A DNA stretch of 64,000 bases from Lachnospiraceae bacterium UBA1721 (GTDB taxonomy: Bacteria > Bacillota > Clostridia > Lachnospirales > Lachnospiraceae). The DNA is taken from positions 1-64,000 of the forward strand of contig DCIR01000057.1 of NCBI GenBank assembly GCA_002317155.1, written 5' to 3'. Positions 25,520-33,965 of this stretch are shown here, one piece after another. The first letter of the stretch is position 1, and the number at the start of each line of letters is the position of its first letter. Made by a program: the position numbers and the translations under genes. The notes under the pieces are model-generated. The model did no database searches. It was not told the origin of the DNA and worked only from the letters and a program-made list of their open reading frames with translations.

Positions 25520-26749
25520 ATGGACAGACTGGTTTTTCATATAGATGTTAATAGTGCTTTTTTATCATGGGAAGCGGTGAGAAGGGTTGCTAACGGTGAA
25601 CCTGACTTACGGCTTATTCCGTCTGCAATAGGTGGTGATCCTGAGAAAAGAACAGGTATTGTGGTAGCCAAGTCAATACCTGCAAAAAAGTATGGAATTA
25701 CTACCGGTGAGCCTATGTCTATGGCTATTCGTAAATGTCCCGAACTTGTGATAGCGAAACCTGACTTTTCTTTATATGTTAAAAATTCCAGAGCGTTTAA
25801 GGCTGTTTGTAAGGAATACACTCCTTGTATGGAATCATTTTCCATAGATGAGGTGTTTATAGATATGTCTGGGATGAAGAATATATATCCTGATCCGATT
25901 AAGACTGCATATGAGATTAAAGACCGAATACGTGATGAGTTGGGCTTTACCGTAAATGTCGGGATAGCTTGTAACAAAGTATGTGCCAAGATGGCAAGTG
26001 ATTTCGAAAAGCCGGATAAGGTTCATACATTGTTTCCTGAAGAGATTCCTGCAAAGATGTGGGGACTGCCGGTCGGAGATCTTTTTACGTGTGGTAAGTC
26101 GTCTGCTGCAAAACTGATAGCGGCTGATATTAAAACTATAGGTGATTTAGCGAACGCAGATATAAGCTTTGTAAAGCAACTTATAGGTGAAAAGCAGGGA
26201 CAGCACTTGCATGATTTTGCCAATGGAATAGATGAAAGTCCGGTCACTGAAGAGAGGGAAGAAGCAAAAGGATATTCTGCCGAGACGACGGTTGAGGATG
26301 ATTTGGATTCACTGGATAAAATAAACAGGATGCTTCTGGCACAGGCGGACGTGGTCGCAGCGAGAATGCGTCATGAGGAAGCAAAGTGCAGATGTATCGG
26401 AGTTACATACAGGAATCTGGAGTTCGCCACTCGTTCTCATCAAAAGAAATTACATGAAAGTACGGATGTGACTGAGGTTATATATGATATAGCAAAACAA
26501 CTGATTGCAGAATGCTGGAATGGTGAGCCACTTAGATTGATAGGACTGTCTCTTACAGATATTGACAGGGATGGATTTGAGCAGATGTCATTTATCGTTG
26601 ATGAGCGAAAGGAAAAGATGAAAAAGCTTGATAATGCGCTCGATTCACTGCGTGGACGTTTTGGCGATGACAGTGTAAAAAGAGCCAGTACTATGGACAT
26701 TGATAAACGTGTAAACAGAAAACATAAGGCCGAAATGGATAACGGTTGA
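25520..26749 (+). CDS. dinB: DNA polymerase IV (Y-family)
   Basis: 409 residues. Y-family catalytic acids are visible: D9 in FHIDVNSAFLSWEA, and D110/E111 in FSIDEVFIDMSG. VNVGIACNKVCAKMASDFEKPD marks the thumb entry and a C-terminal little-finger domain follows. It carries out error-prone translesion synthesis. There is no obvious clamp-binding peptide at the C terminus, which ends in basic residues (KRVNRKHKAEMDNG). The start at 25520 has GGGA 6 bases upstream. The in-frame TTG at 25505 sits on the preceding terminator tail. Confidence 0.93.
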   Translation: MDRLVFHIDVNSAFLSWEAVRRVANGEPDLRLIPSAIGGDPEKRTGIVVAKSIPAKKYGITTGEPMSMAIRKCPELVIAKPDFSLYVKNSRAFKAVCKEYTPCMESFSIDEVFIDMSGMKNIYPDPIKTAYEIKDRIRDELGFTVNVGIACNKVCAKMASDFEKPDKVHTLFPEEIPAKMWGLPVGDLFTCGKSSAAKLIAADIKTIGDLANADISFVKQLIGEKQGQHLHDFANGIDESPVTEEREEAKGYSAETTVEDDLDSLDKINRMLLAQADVVAARMRHEEAKCRCIGVTYRNLEFATRSHQKKLHESTDVTEVIYDIAKQLIAECWNGEPLRLIGLSLTDIDRDGFEQMSFIVDERKEKMKKLDNALDSLRGRFGDDSVKRASTMDIDKRVNRKHKAEMDNG

Positions 26750-26829
26750 CGTAGAAGCATAATTAATTGTATTATTGAGTTACTTATACAGATGTGCTAA
26801 AAGTGTACAGTTGAGAAAGGATATCAATA

Positions 26830-27699
26830 ATGAAATATTTGATTTTTGCAGATGCATCAGCAGATATTGATAAGAATTTTGGTGATGAGAACGACATTCA
26901 CTATATTCCCATGGAGTATTCGCTTGGCGATGAGATGAGAACCTGCAAAGGAGTAGAGCCTGAAGAGATTATGAAGGCTTTCTATAACGGACAGAGAAAG
27001 GGCGATTTTACCAAGACATCTCAGATATCACCATATCTTTACAGAGAGTATCTTGAGCCATATTTTAAGGAAGGTTATTCAGTTCTTTATCTTTGCCTTT
27101 CGAGCGGACTGTCATCTACATATCAGTCAGCTCTTTTAGCAAAAGAAGAGCTTAAAGAGGATTATCCGGATCTTGATTTTTATCCTATAGATACACTTGC
27201 GGCTACAGGTGGTATGGGCGTGCTGGCTGAACATGCAGTAAGAAATCTTAAGGCGGGAATGACAATAGAAGAGAATTACAATGATCTTGTTAAATGTACC
27301 GCTAATATCCGCCACTGGTTTATGGTAGAGGATTTGATGTATCTTAAGAGAGGCGGACGTGTATCAGCTACGACAGCTGTTGTAGGCTCTGCTCTTAATA
27401 TTAAGCCTATTCTTAAGATTGATGAAAACGGAAAGCTTGTTACTATTGCCAAGAAACGTGGTAATAAAGCTGCAATGGGTGAATTGGTTGAACTCTTCAA
27501 GAATAATTATGATGAGAGCGCTAAGGATGAGGTTATCTCTATAGTTCATGCAGATGCAGCCGAGGGAGCAGAAGAGATTAAAAATAAGCTGCTTGAGATA
27601 TATCCCGGATTAACAATTAGAATCGGTTATCTGTCACCTATTATCGGTGCACATACAGGACCGGGAATGATTGCAATTTGCCATATGGGAAAGAATTGA
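26830..27699 (+). CDS. DegV-family fatty-acid-binding protein
   Basis: 289 residues. DegV proteins bind a fatty acid between two domains and serve as FakB-type partners of fatty-acid kinase. Visible features are the N-terminal LIFADASADIDKNF, the loop FTKTSQISPYLY, CLSSGLSSTYQSALLA, and the C-terminal YLSPIIGAHTGPGMI, which holds the conserved histidine. Length is normal. Ribosome site AAAGGA. It stands alone between the polymerase gene and a long terminator hairpin. Confidence 0.9.
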   Translation: MKYLIFADASADIDKNFGDENDIHYIPMEYSLGDEMRTCKGVEPEEIMKAFYNGQRKGDFTKTSQISPYLYREYLEPYFKEGYSVLYLCLSSGLSSTYQSALLAKEELKEDYPDLDFYPIDTLAATGGMGVLAEHAVRNLKAGMTIEENYNDLVKCTANIRHWFMVEDLMYLKRGGRVSATTAVVGSALNIKPILKIDENGKLVTIAKKRGNKAAMGELVELFKNNYDESAKDEVISIVHADAAEGAEEIKNKLLEIYPGLTIRIGYLSPIIGAHTGPGMIAICHMGKN

Positions 27700-27733
27700 G
27701 AAAAGTAAGTGATATTACGATATAAAAAATAGT

Positions 27734-27808
27734 AAATAAACTATATGATTAGAATACAGAATATGCGTTTTAATGCTATGTATTTGCTCATATAGTTTAT
27801 TTTTTTAT
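27734..27808 (+). terminator. Long AT-rich hairpin terminator
   Basis: A perfect 15-bp stem (AAATAAACTATATGA at 27734-27748 with its complement at 27788-27802) closes a 39-base loop. The loop itself can fold by AATACA/TGTATT, and a run of T follows. Confidence 0.75.
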
Positions 27809-27857
27809 TCTTAAACGTAATATTTTGATAATTAAGGTACATATTGGGGGTATTAAA

Positions 27858-29111
27858 ATGAGTAATATTGTTTCACACAGATGTTCAACTGCTAAGGTAA
27901 GAATCGTAGATAAACAGGGCAATCCTGTAGCAGGAAAGAAAGTTCGATTTGAGCTTAAGAGCCATGAGTTCCTTTTCGGATGCGGTGGATTTGATGCGAT
28001 TATGCTTAACAGTGATCTTCCTCAGGGAATGCTTAGTTTCTATGATGGAGATGAGAAGAAGGCTAAGGCGTTTTTCCAGGACAGAATGGATAAATGGGTA
28101 CAGGTATTTAACTATGCGACAATTCCCTTTTATTGGGGCGGATATGAGCCTAAAGAGGGAGAAATCATGTATGAGAGCCGTAAGAGAGGTGCAGATTATC
28201 TGATTGCTAACGGTGCAAAAGTTAAGGGGCATCCTCTTTGCTGGCATACTGTATGCGCTGATTGGCTTCTTCAGTATGACAATAAGACCATTATGGAAAA
28301 GCAGCTGGCTCGAATAAATCGTGATGTGACTGCATTTAAGGGTACTGTAGATATTTGGGATGTAATTAACGAGACAGTTATCATGCCTGAATTTGACAGA
28401 TATGATAATGCGATTACTCGTATCTGCAATGCTTACGGTAGAAAGACTCTTATCAAGGAAGTATTTGATGCGGCGCATGCAGCCAATCCTGATGCACAGC
28501 TTTTGATCAATGACTTTAATCTGTCTGATAAGTATAGAGAAGTAATTGCTGAGAGCTTGGAAGCAGGAGCACCTATTCATACAATAGGTCTTCAGTCTCA
28601 TCAGCATCAGGGTTATAGAGGTATGGCTTGGCTTGAAGATGTACTTAAGAGATTTTCTGAGTTCGGCCTTCCTCTTCATTTTACAGAGAATACACTTATT
28701 TCAGGCGAGATTATGCCTGCGCATATCGTTGATCTTAATGACTGGGTTGTAGATGAGTGGCCTTCTACTCCTGAAGGAGAAGAGCGTCAGGCAAGAGAGT
28801 GGGAGGAGATGGTTGTACGTCTTTTCGAGGAGCCTCTTGTTGAAGCTATCACCGGCTGGGATTTTGCAGATGGTGCATGGCTCAAGGCTCCCAGCGGATT
28901 TATCAGACTTGATAATAGTGTTAAGCCATCATATAACAAGCTTAAGGAATTGGCACATGAGAGATGGCAGACCGATGAGACTCTGGTTACTGATGCTGAA
29001 GGTTATGTAACACTTACAGGCTACAGAGGTCAGTATGAAGTGAGCGCGGATGGAGCCGCAAGTAAGCTTGTATTGGGAAAAGATACAGCAGATATTTGCT
29101 GCGAATTGTAA
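27858..29111 (+). CDS. Intracellular GH10 endo-1,4-beta-xylanase
   Basis: 417 residues, no signal peptide or membrane segment, so it should work in the cytoplasm on imported xylo-oligosaccharides. An N-terminal beta segment (about 1-45, VRIVDKQGNPVAGKKVRFEL) precedes the barrel. GH10 marks are WGGYEPKEG, KGHPLCWHTV, the acid/base E172 in DVINETV, GLQSHQHQGYRG, the nucleophile E277 in LHFTENTLI, and ITGWDFADGAWL. A short C-terminal beta domain (from about 370) follows. GGGG lies 8 bases before the ATG at 27858. Low similarity to the lipoprotein GH10 in this window argues for a distinct subfamily. Confidence 0.93.
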   Translation: MSNIVSHRCSTAKVRIVDKQGNPVAGKKVRFELKSHEFLFGCGGFDAIMLNSDLPQGMLSFYDGDEKKAKAFFQDRMDKWVQVFNYATIPFYWGGYEPKEGEIMYESRKRGADYLIANGAKVKGHPLCWHTVCADWLLQYDNKTIMEKQLARINRDVTAFKGTVDIWDVINETVIMPEFDRYDNAITRICNAYGRKTLIKEVFDAAHAANPDAQLLINDFNLSDKYREVIAESLEAGAPIHTIGLQSHQHQGYRGMAWLEDVLKRFSEFGLPLHFTENTLISGEIMPAHIVDLNDWVVDEWPSTPEGEERQAREWEEMVVRLFEEPLVEAITGWDFADGAWLKAPSGFIRLDNSVKPSYNKLKELAHERWQTDETLVTDAEGYVTLTGYRGQYEVSADGAASKLVLGKDTADICCEL

Positions 29112-29125
29112 GTTAAAAATGCATA

Positions 29126-29154
29126 TTGCAATTTTATTTTGCCTATGTTAAAAT
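29126..29154 (+). promoter_or_regulatory. Promoter of the tRNA-Leu gene
   Basis: TTGCAA (29126-29131), a 17-bp spacer, then TAAAAT (29149-29154), 30 bases upstream of the tRNA 5' end. Confidence 0.55.
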
Positions 29155-29184
29155 TTCATTTTGTTAGGCGTTTGCTTAGCAAAT

Positions 29185-29481
29185 GCTGGTGTGGCGGAAT
29201 GGTAGACGCAAGGGACTTAAAATTGAGTGCATAATACGGAAACGATTATGTAGAAGATGGCTAATTCGACGAAACTCTCATTGAGACAACGACGAGCTAA
29301 ATTTCTTGAAGATATCAATCGCGAGAATAAATGTGTAGAGACTATACACCATCCTCCTAAGTGTGATACATATGGAGATGAAATAGTCCAGACTACAACG
29401 TGAAAACGGCTATGGCGACATAGAGTAGTATGAAAATCCCTCGGGGGCAACCCCGTGTCGGTTCGAGTCCGATCACCAGCA
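29185..29481 (+). tRNA. tRNA-Leu(UAA), interrupted by a group I intron
   Basis: The exons are 29185-29218 and 29433-29481 (83 nt spliced). The acceptor stem GCTGGTG pairs with CACCAGC. The D stem is GCG/CGC, the anticodon stem AGGGA/TCCCT closes the loop CTTAAAA (anticodon UAA), a long variable arm GGGG-GCAA-CCCC marks a class II tRNA, and the T arm contains TTCGAGT. The discriminator is A and CCA is not encoded. Without removing the insert no tRNA can be drawn, because the two halves of the anticodon loop are 214 nt apart. Confidence 0.95.
29219..29432 (+). other. Group I intron in the tRNA-Leu anticodon loop
   Basis: 214 nt inserted after U34, the classic cyanobacterial / plastid trnL-UAA site. 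The 5' end AAAATTGAG is the same kind of start as in those introns. P1 forms between exon ACUU and intron GAGU (29225-29228), with the required U-G pair at the splice site. P2 is GCATAAT/ATTATGT. The core has the R-like GTGTAGAGACTA (29333-29344) and S-like GATGAAATAGTCC (29377-29389), giving P7. P8 pairs CATCCTCC with GGAGATG. The last base is the conserved G (29432). There is no open frame inside, so splicing would rely on the RNA alone, perhaps with host proteins. Confidence 0.92.
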
Positions 29482-29484
29482 GGA

Positions 29485-29516
29485 AGCACTCTGAAGTAAT
29501 TCAGGGTGCTTTTTTA
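29485..29516 (+). terminator. Terminator of tRNA-Leu
   Basis: Eleven-bp stem AGCACTCTGAA / TTCAGGGTGCT and six T, 4 bases after the tRNA 3' end. Confidence 0.92.
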
Positions 29517-29580
29517 GTGCTCTTTTATTCCCTTAATAGTTAGTATTATGAATATATAGAAAAAATATGTGAGGAAAAAT

Positions 29581-30075
29581 ATGTCTTATAGAGAGTATAG
29601 TCGAGAATGGATAGAACAGTTATGTAAAGAGAGTAAATCGTTTGCTGAAGTGTTAAGAAAGACTGGCAGGTCGGGGGGAGGAACACTGGCATTACTTAAA
29701 AAGAAAATAGAACATTGGGGGATAGATACCTCGCATTTTAAGGGACATGGATGGAATAAAGGTTTATGTAAAAGTACGGATTCTCGAGTACCGGGACATG
29801 AAAGGTATTCTGTTAATGAAGTATTTTGTGAGAATAGTCCTGTGACTCAAAAAATGCTTAGGGGATATGTTGAAAGGCATAGAATTATTGAATATAAATG
29901 TTCTGGGTGTGGTTGCGATGGTAATTGGATGAATGGATATATTAAACTTGAACTTGATCATATTGATGGTAATAATGTTAATAACCAAGTAGATAATTTA
30001 AGATATCTATGTCCTAATTGTCATGCGTTGACAGAAACATACAGGGGAAGAAATATTGGTAAAAAGAGATTATAG
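29581..30075 (+). CDS. Free-standing HNH endonuclease
   Basis: 164 residues. The N-terminal helical region REWIEQLCKESKSFAEVLRKTG (about 8-29) looks like a DNA-binding helix-turn-helix common in phage and mobile HNH enzymes. The nuclease has LELDHIDGN with H127, NNQVDNLRYLCPNCHALT with N139 and H148, and zinc cysteines C107, C110, C144 and C147. GAGG lies 6 bases before ATG 29581. An earlier in-frame GTG overlaps that site. It starts 99 bp after the intron-containing tRNA and outside it, so it is not intron-encoded. Position suggests a homing-type mobile gene, but a role in intron spread is unproven. Confidence 0.88.
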   Translation: MSYREYSREWIEQLCKESKSFAEVLRKTGRSGGGTLALLKKKIEHWGIDTSHFKGHGWNKGLCKSTDSRVPGHERYSVNEVFCENSPVTQKMLRGYVERHRIIEYKCSGCGCDGNWMNGYIKLELDHIDGNNVNNQVDNLRYLCPNCHALTETYRGRNIGKKRL

Positions 30076-30247
30076 AAAATACATTTGTAGTGATTATTTT
30101 TTGCCAATATGTTTAGGCTTGCGACGCTTTTAATTGTATATTACATTAATTGTTTATCAGACAAAGATTAGTTATAATAAATATTATTTTGTATAAGTAT
30201 ACGTATTGTTTATTATATCGATGTTATAACGTGTTTTGAGGTAGAAG

Positions 30248-32560
30248 ATGAGCGATAATAACGAAATGCTTACAGAAGGCTTAGAAGGCCTTGATGGATA
30301 TGGTGAAGGCGAATATGGACCGGTTGCTGTTAAGGATACAATTGAAGAAAAAATAGACATAAATGATGCAGCGGATGGTGATTTGAGTGAAGCTGTATCA
30401 GATGGTAATGAAGCTGGTAACAGTATTTCCGGTGAAGCAGAGAGCGCTGCCACTGAGATAACTGAATCTGATGCAATTTCTGATGGTATGGAAGCAGAAG
30501 CGGATAAGATTAATGCTGATAAAGCTGAAGCAGATGCTACTGAAAATGGCAAAGATAATGAGCCTGATAATACTGATGATGCTGATTTGGATAATGCTGA
30601 TTCAGAAGAGGCCGGAGATGATTCAAATAGACTTACGGCCTTGCTGCTTAAAAAGAAGCGTCTGATATATGTGATTGCAGCATTGCTTGTTATTATTCTC
30701 ATTGTGCTTGGTAATGTGATATATCAGGCAGTTAGCAAGAAGAATGCATCTACTAACGAACCTACAGGTATGGTTACAGACTTAAATGGTGGTGCTGATG
30801 GTTCACAGGCTGACGCAGTTGATAACAGTGCTCTTGATAATACGGCAGATTCCAATACGAGTTCAGATGAAGCTTTGAACGATGAAAATGGAACAGATGA
30901 TAGCACTGAGGTTGTCGAAGACGCAGACTCAGGAGATGATGAGAACGATGAATCTGCTGATACCGATGATACGGATGAAGCATCAGAGGATGCGAATGAA
31001 GTTGCAACGGCACCTGTTGTTCCAGCTCCTTCCGGAACACCTGTCGAGGTTCATGGAAAACTTTCGGTAAATGGAACACAGCTTGTAGATTGCAATGGTA
31101 ATGCATTTCAGATCAAGGGCGTATCTACTCATGGTATCGCATGGTTCCCTCAGTATGTTAATTATGATGCTTTCAAGACTCTGAGAGATGAGTGGGGAGT
31201 AAACTGTGTAAGACTTGCAATGTATTCCGGTGAATACAATGGATATTGTACCGGAGGAAATCAGAGCGATCTTAAAAATACTGTAAATAACGGAGTTGAT
31301 TACGCTACACAGCTTGGAATGTATGTAATAATTGACTGGCATGTGCTTGGTGATCAGAATCCCAATACATATAAGGATCAGGCAAAAAGCTTTTTCTCTG
31401 AGATGAGTGAAAAATATGCCGGTTATTCTAATGTATTGTATGAAATCTGCAATGAACCAAATGGTGGAACCACATGGAGTGATGTGAAAAGCTATGCGGA
31501 GGAAGTGATTCCTCTGATAAAGGCTAATGATCCTAATGCCATTATTGTTGTAGGAACACCCACATGGTCACAGGATGTTAATCTTGCTGCGGCAGATCCT
31601 ATTACCGGCTATTCTAATATTATGTATGCGTTACATTTTTATGCAGATACACATAGAGATGATCTCAGAAACAGAATGGTAGCGGCTATTAATTCCGGAA
31701 TTCCCATCTTTGTAACCGAATTTGGAATTTGTGATGCAAGTGGTTCAGGAGCTAACAATTATACTGAAGGCGATAAGTGGATTCAGGTAATGAACCAGTA
31801 TAATGTCAGCTATAATATATGGAGCCTGTGTAATAAAAATGAGACGGCTTCGCTGATTTCTTCATCATGCAGTAAAACCGCTAATTGGACATCATCTGAA
31901 CTTTCAGATTCCGGTAGATGGTATGTGGGAGTTCTGGGTAATAATGTTGATCCCGGAAGTGGAGCATCTAACAGCAATACAGATAATACAAATTCAGGTA
32001 ATGGTTCATCAAACAGTGATCAGCCTTCAGCGCAGGAGCCAGCAACATCTACCCCTGCAGCACCTGAGACACCCAATACACCGTCTACCCCTGCAGCCCC
32101 CGAGACACCCAGTACACCGTCTACCCCTGCAACACCCGAGACACCCAGTACACCGTCTACTCCTGCAGCGCCTGAGACGCCCAGTACACCGTCTACCCCT
32201 GCAGCACCTGAGACACCCAGTACTCCATCAACACCGGATGCTCCTGCGTCGACAGGTACACTTGCAGCATCAATTACTAATTCGGGAAATTGGAGTAATG
32301 GTACATCTGATTATTATCAGTATGTAGTTAAGATAGAAGCTAACGGTGGAGATGTATCGAATTGGACAGTGGTTATTAACTTTGGAACATCTGTCAGCAT
32401 CGATCAGTCATGGAACGGTAACTTTACCGCTAATGGTAATAGTGTGACTATTACACCTGTCGATTATAATTCAACAGTTGCTTCAGGCACTTCATATGAG
32501 GTTGGATTAATAGTATACACAACAGGAAGCATCGGTACTCCGACAGTTACTGTTCAGTAA
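30248..32560 (+). CDS. Membrane-anchored GH5 endoglucanase with C-terminal CBM2-like module
   Basis: 770 residues. The first about 135 are acidic low-complexity sequence (Asp/Glu/Ala). They precede one membrane segment (about 139-160, KKKRLIYVIAALLVIILIV), giving an unusual long cytoplasmic tail. An acidic linker follows to about 255, then a GH5 barrel from about 260, with acid/base E403 in YEICNEPNGG and nucleophile E491 in IFVTEFGICD. It then has a Ser/Asn linker, five 12-residue TPAAPETPSTPS repeats, and a CBM2-like module (about 678-770) ending TVTVQ. Expected to cut cellulose or beta-glucan at the cell surface. Ribosome site GAGGT precedes the ATG. Confidence 0.92.
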   Translation: MSDNNEMLTEGLEGLDGYGEGEYGPVAVKDTIEEKIDINDAADGDLSEAVSDGNEAGNSISGEAESAATEITESDAISDGMEAEADKINADKAEADATENGKDNEPDNTDDADLDNADSEEAGDDSNRLTALLLKKKRLIYVIAALLVIILIVLGNVIYQAVSKKNASTNEPTGMVTDLNGGADGSQADAVDNSALDNTADSNTSSDEALNDENGTDDSTEVVEDADSGDDENDESADTDDTDEASEDANEVATAPVVPAPSGTPVEVHGKLSVNGTQLVDCNGNAFQIKGVSTHGIAWFPQYVNYDAFKTLRDEWGVNCVRLAMYSGEYNGYCTGGNQSDLKNTVNNGVDYATQLGMYVIIDWHVLGDQNPNTYKDQAKSFFSEMSEKYAGYSNVLYEICNEPNGGTTWSDVKSYAEEVIPLIKANDPNAIIVVGTPTWSQDVNLAAADPITGYSNIMYALHFYADTHRDDLRNRMVAAINSGIPIFVTEFGICDASGSGANNYTEGDKWIQVMNQYNVSYNIWSLCNKNETASLISSSCSKTANWTSSELSDSGRWYVGVLGNNVDPGSGASNSNTDNTNSGNGSSNSDQPSAQEPATSTPAAPETPNTPSTPAAPETPSTPSTPATPETPSTPSTPAAPETPSTPSTPAAPETPSTPSTPDAPASTGTLAASITNSGNWSNGTSDYYQYVVKIEANGGDVSNWTVVINFGTSVSIDQSWNGNFTANGNSVTITPVDYNSTVASGTSYEVGLIVYTTGSIGTPTVTVQ
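32051..32230 (+). repeat. Five tandem 36-bp repeats encoding a Pro/Thr linker
   Basis: Five in-frame copies of a 36-bp unit (ACCCCTGCAGCACCTGAGAC and 16 further bases), each coding TPAAPETPSTPS with small changes such as N for S or T for A. They form the flexible linker between the GH5 domain and the carbohydrate-binding module. Copy number may vary between strains. Confidence 0.95.
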
Positions 32561-32655
32561 TTCATTGTATGTTTGCTATTTCTATTTGAATCGAATTATG
32601 GTAAAATATTCGATTGAAGTTTTGAATTAATAAATTAGATATTAAGAGGAATATT

Positions 32656-33927
32656 ATGGCACTTAATAAGAAACCAACTACAGGAATGAAGGATATTCTT
32701 CCTGAAGAAATGAGAATACGTGAATATGTGCAGAGTGTTATTAGAGATACATATTCTAGATTTGGATTTACCCAGATAGAAACTCCCTGTGTAGAAAATA
32801 TCGGTAATCTTACCAGCAAGCAGGGTGGAGATAATGAGAAGCTTATTTTTAAGATTCTTAAGAGAGGTGAAAAGCTTGATGTAGCTAATGCCACTACAGA
32901 GGAAGAGGTTGTTGACGGAGGACTTCGTTACGACCTTACAGTTCCGCTTGTTCGCTATTACTCAAATAATTCATCAGTCCTTCCTACACCTTTCAAGGCA
33001 TTGCAGATGGGCAATGTATGGAGAGCTGACAGACCTCAGAGGGGACGTTATCGTCAGTTTATGCAGTGTGACATTGATATCCTCGGAGAGCCTTCAAATC
33101 TTGCTGAGATCGAGCTTATTTTGGCCACAACCACTACCCTTGGAAGATTGAATTTTAAGAATTTCCAGATAAGAATAAATGATCGTCGTATTCTCAAGGC
33201 TATGGCAAATTATGCAGGATTTGCAGAGGAGAATTTCGACAGCGTATGTATAACTCTTGATAAGATGGATAAAATCGGACTTGATGGAGTTAAGGCTGAA
33301 CTTATTGAGAACGGTTTTGATACTGCTTCTGTTGACAAATATCTTGATTTGTTTGCGGGCTTGGAGAATGCGCAGGCAGGCAAAAATGATCCGGTTGCTT
33401 CTCTTAAGTATATAGCCGATTCGCTTGGTGATTGCCTTGACGCTGAAATCAGAGATAATCTTCAGGAGATTATTACTTCTGTAGAGTCTACCAAGGAAGC
33501 TCAGTTTGATATGGTATTTGATCCTACCCTTGTACGTGGTATGGGGTATTATACAGGAACTATTTTTGAAATCGGAATGCCTGAATTTGGCGGAAGCTGC
33601 GGCGGCGGTGGACGTTATGACAAGATGGTAGGTAAGTTCACAGGACAGGATGTACCTGCTTGCGGTTTCTCAATTGGTTTTGAGAGAATTATCCTTCTTC
33701 TTATGGAGGGTGGATTTACTGTTCCCGGTCAGCCCGGCAAGGTTGCGTATCTTATTGAGAAGGGCATTGGCGGTGAAAAGCTTTGTGAGATTATTGGCAA
33801 AGCTCAGCAGGCAAGAAAAGATGGTCAGCAGGTTCTTGTTGTCAGAATGAACAAGAATAAGAAGTTCCAGAAGGACCAGCTGATAAGTCAGGGTTATGAG
33901 AATTTTGAGGAGTTCTTTAACAACTAA
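32656..33927 (+). CDS. hisS: Histidyl-tRNA synthetase
   Basis: 423 residues, class II synthetase. Motif 1 lies near the N terminus (GFTQIETPCVEN), motif 2 in FKALQMGNVWRADRPQRGRYRQFMQ-type sequence (about 112-136), the histidine A signature is VRGMGYYTGTIFE and motif 3 is ACGFSIGFERI. The C-terminal anticodon-binding domain is present. It charges tRNA-His. No T-box is visible in the 95-bp gap before it. aspS follows 38 bp after. Confidence 0.95.
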   Translation: MALNKKPTTGMKDILPEEMRIREYVQSVIRDTYSRFGFTQIETPCVENIGNLTSKQGGDNEKLIFKILKRGEKLDVANATTEEEVVDGGLRYDLTVPLVRYYSNNSSVLPTPFKALQMGNVWRADRPQRGRYRQFMQCDIDILGEPSNLAEIELILATTTTLGRLNFKNFQIRINDRRILKAMANYAGFAEENFDSVCITLDKMDKIGLDGVKAELIENGFDTASVDKYLDLFAGLENAQAGKNDPVASLKYIADSLGDCLDAEIRDNLQEIITSVESTKEAQFDMVFDPTLVRGMGYYTGTIFEIGMPEFGGSCGGGGRYDKMVGKFTGQDVPACGFSIGFERIILLLMEGGFTVPGQPGKVAYLIEKGIGGEKLCEIIGKAQQARKDGQQVLVVRMNKNKKFQKDQLISQGYENFEEFFNN

Positions 33928-33965
33928 GAATATCCGTATGTTTAGATAAAGGAGTGTAATAAACA

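Noticed and set aside
27885..28679. 264-codon antisense frame inside the intracellular xylanase gene
   Set aside because: It mirrors the codon pattern of the real GH10 gene, lacks a ribosome site and has an implausible composition (many Ile, Ser, Cys, basic residues).
29217..29489. Open frame on the minus strand across the intron-containing tRNA-Leu
   Set aside because: It lies antisense to the tRNA and intron structure, has no ribosome site and no protein-like features. The RNA explanation covers every base.
32051..32230. CRISPR-like array
   Set aside because: The repeats are contiguous, in frame and have no spacers. They encode a Pro/Thr linker.
31923..32327. 134-codon forward frame in the other phase over the cellulase linker
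   Set aside because: It is an out-of-frame reading of the 36-bp repeats, giving HRLPLQ-type low complexity, and has no start signal.
32561..32655. T-box leader for hisS
   Set aside because: The gap is only 95 bp and has neither a T-box sequence nor a terminator.
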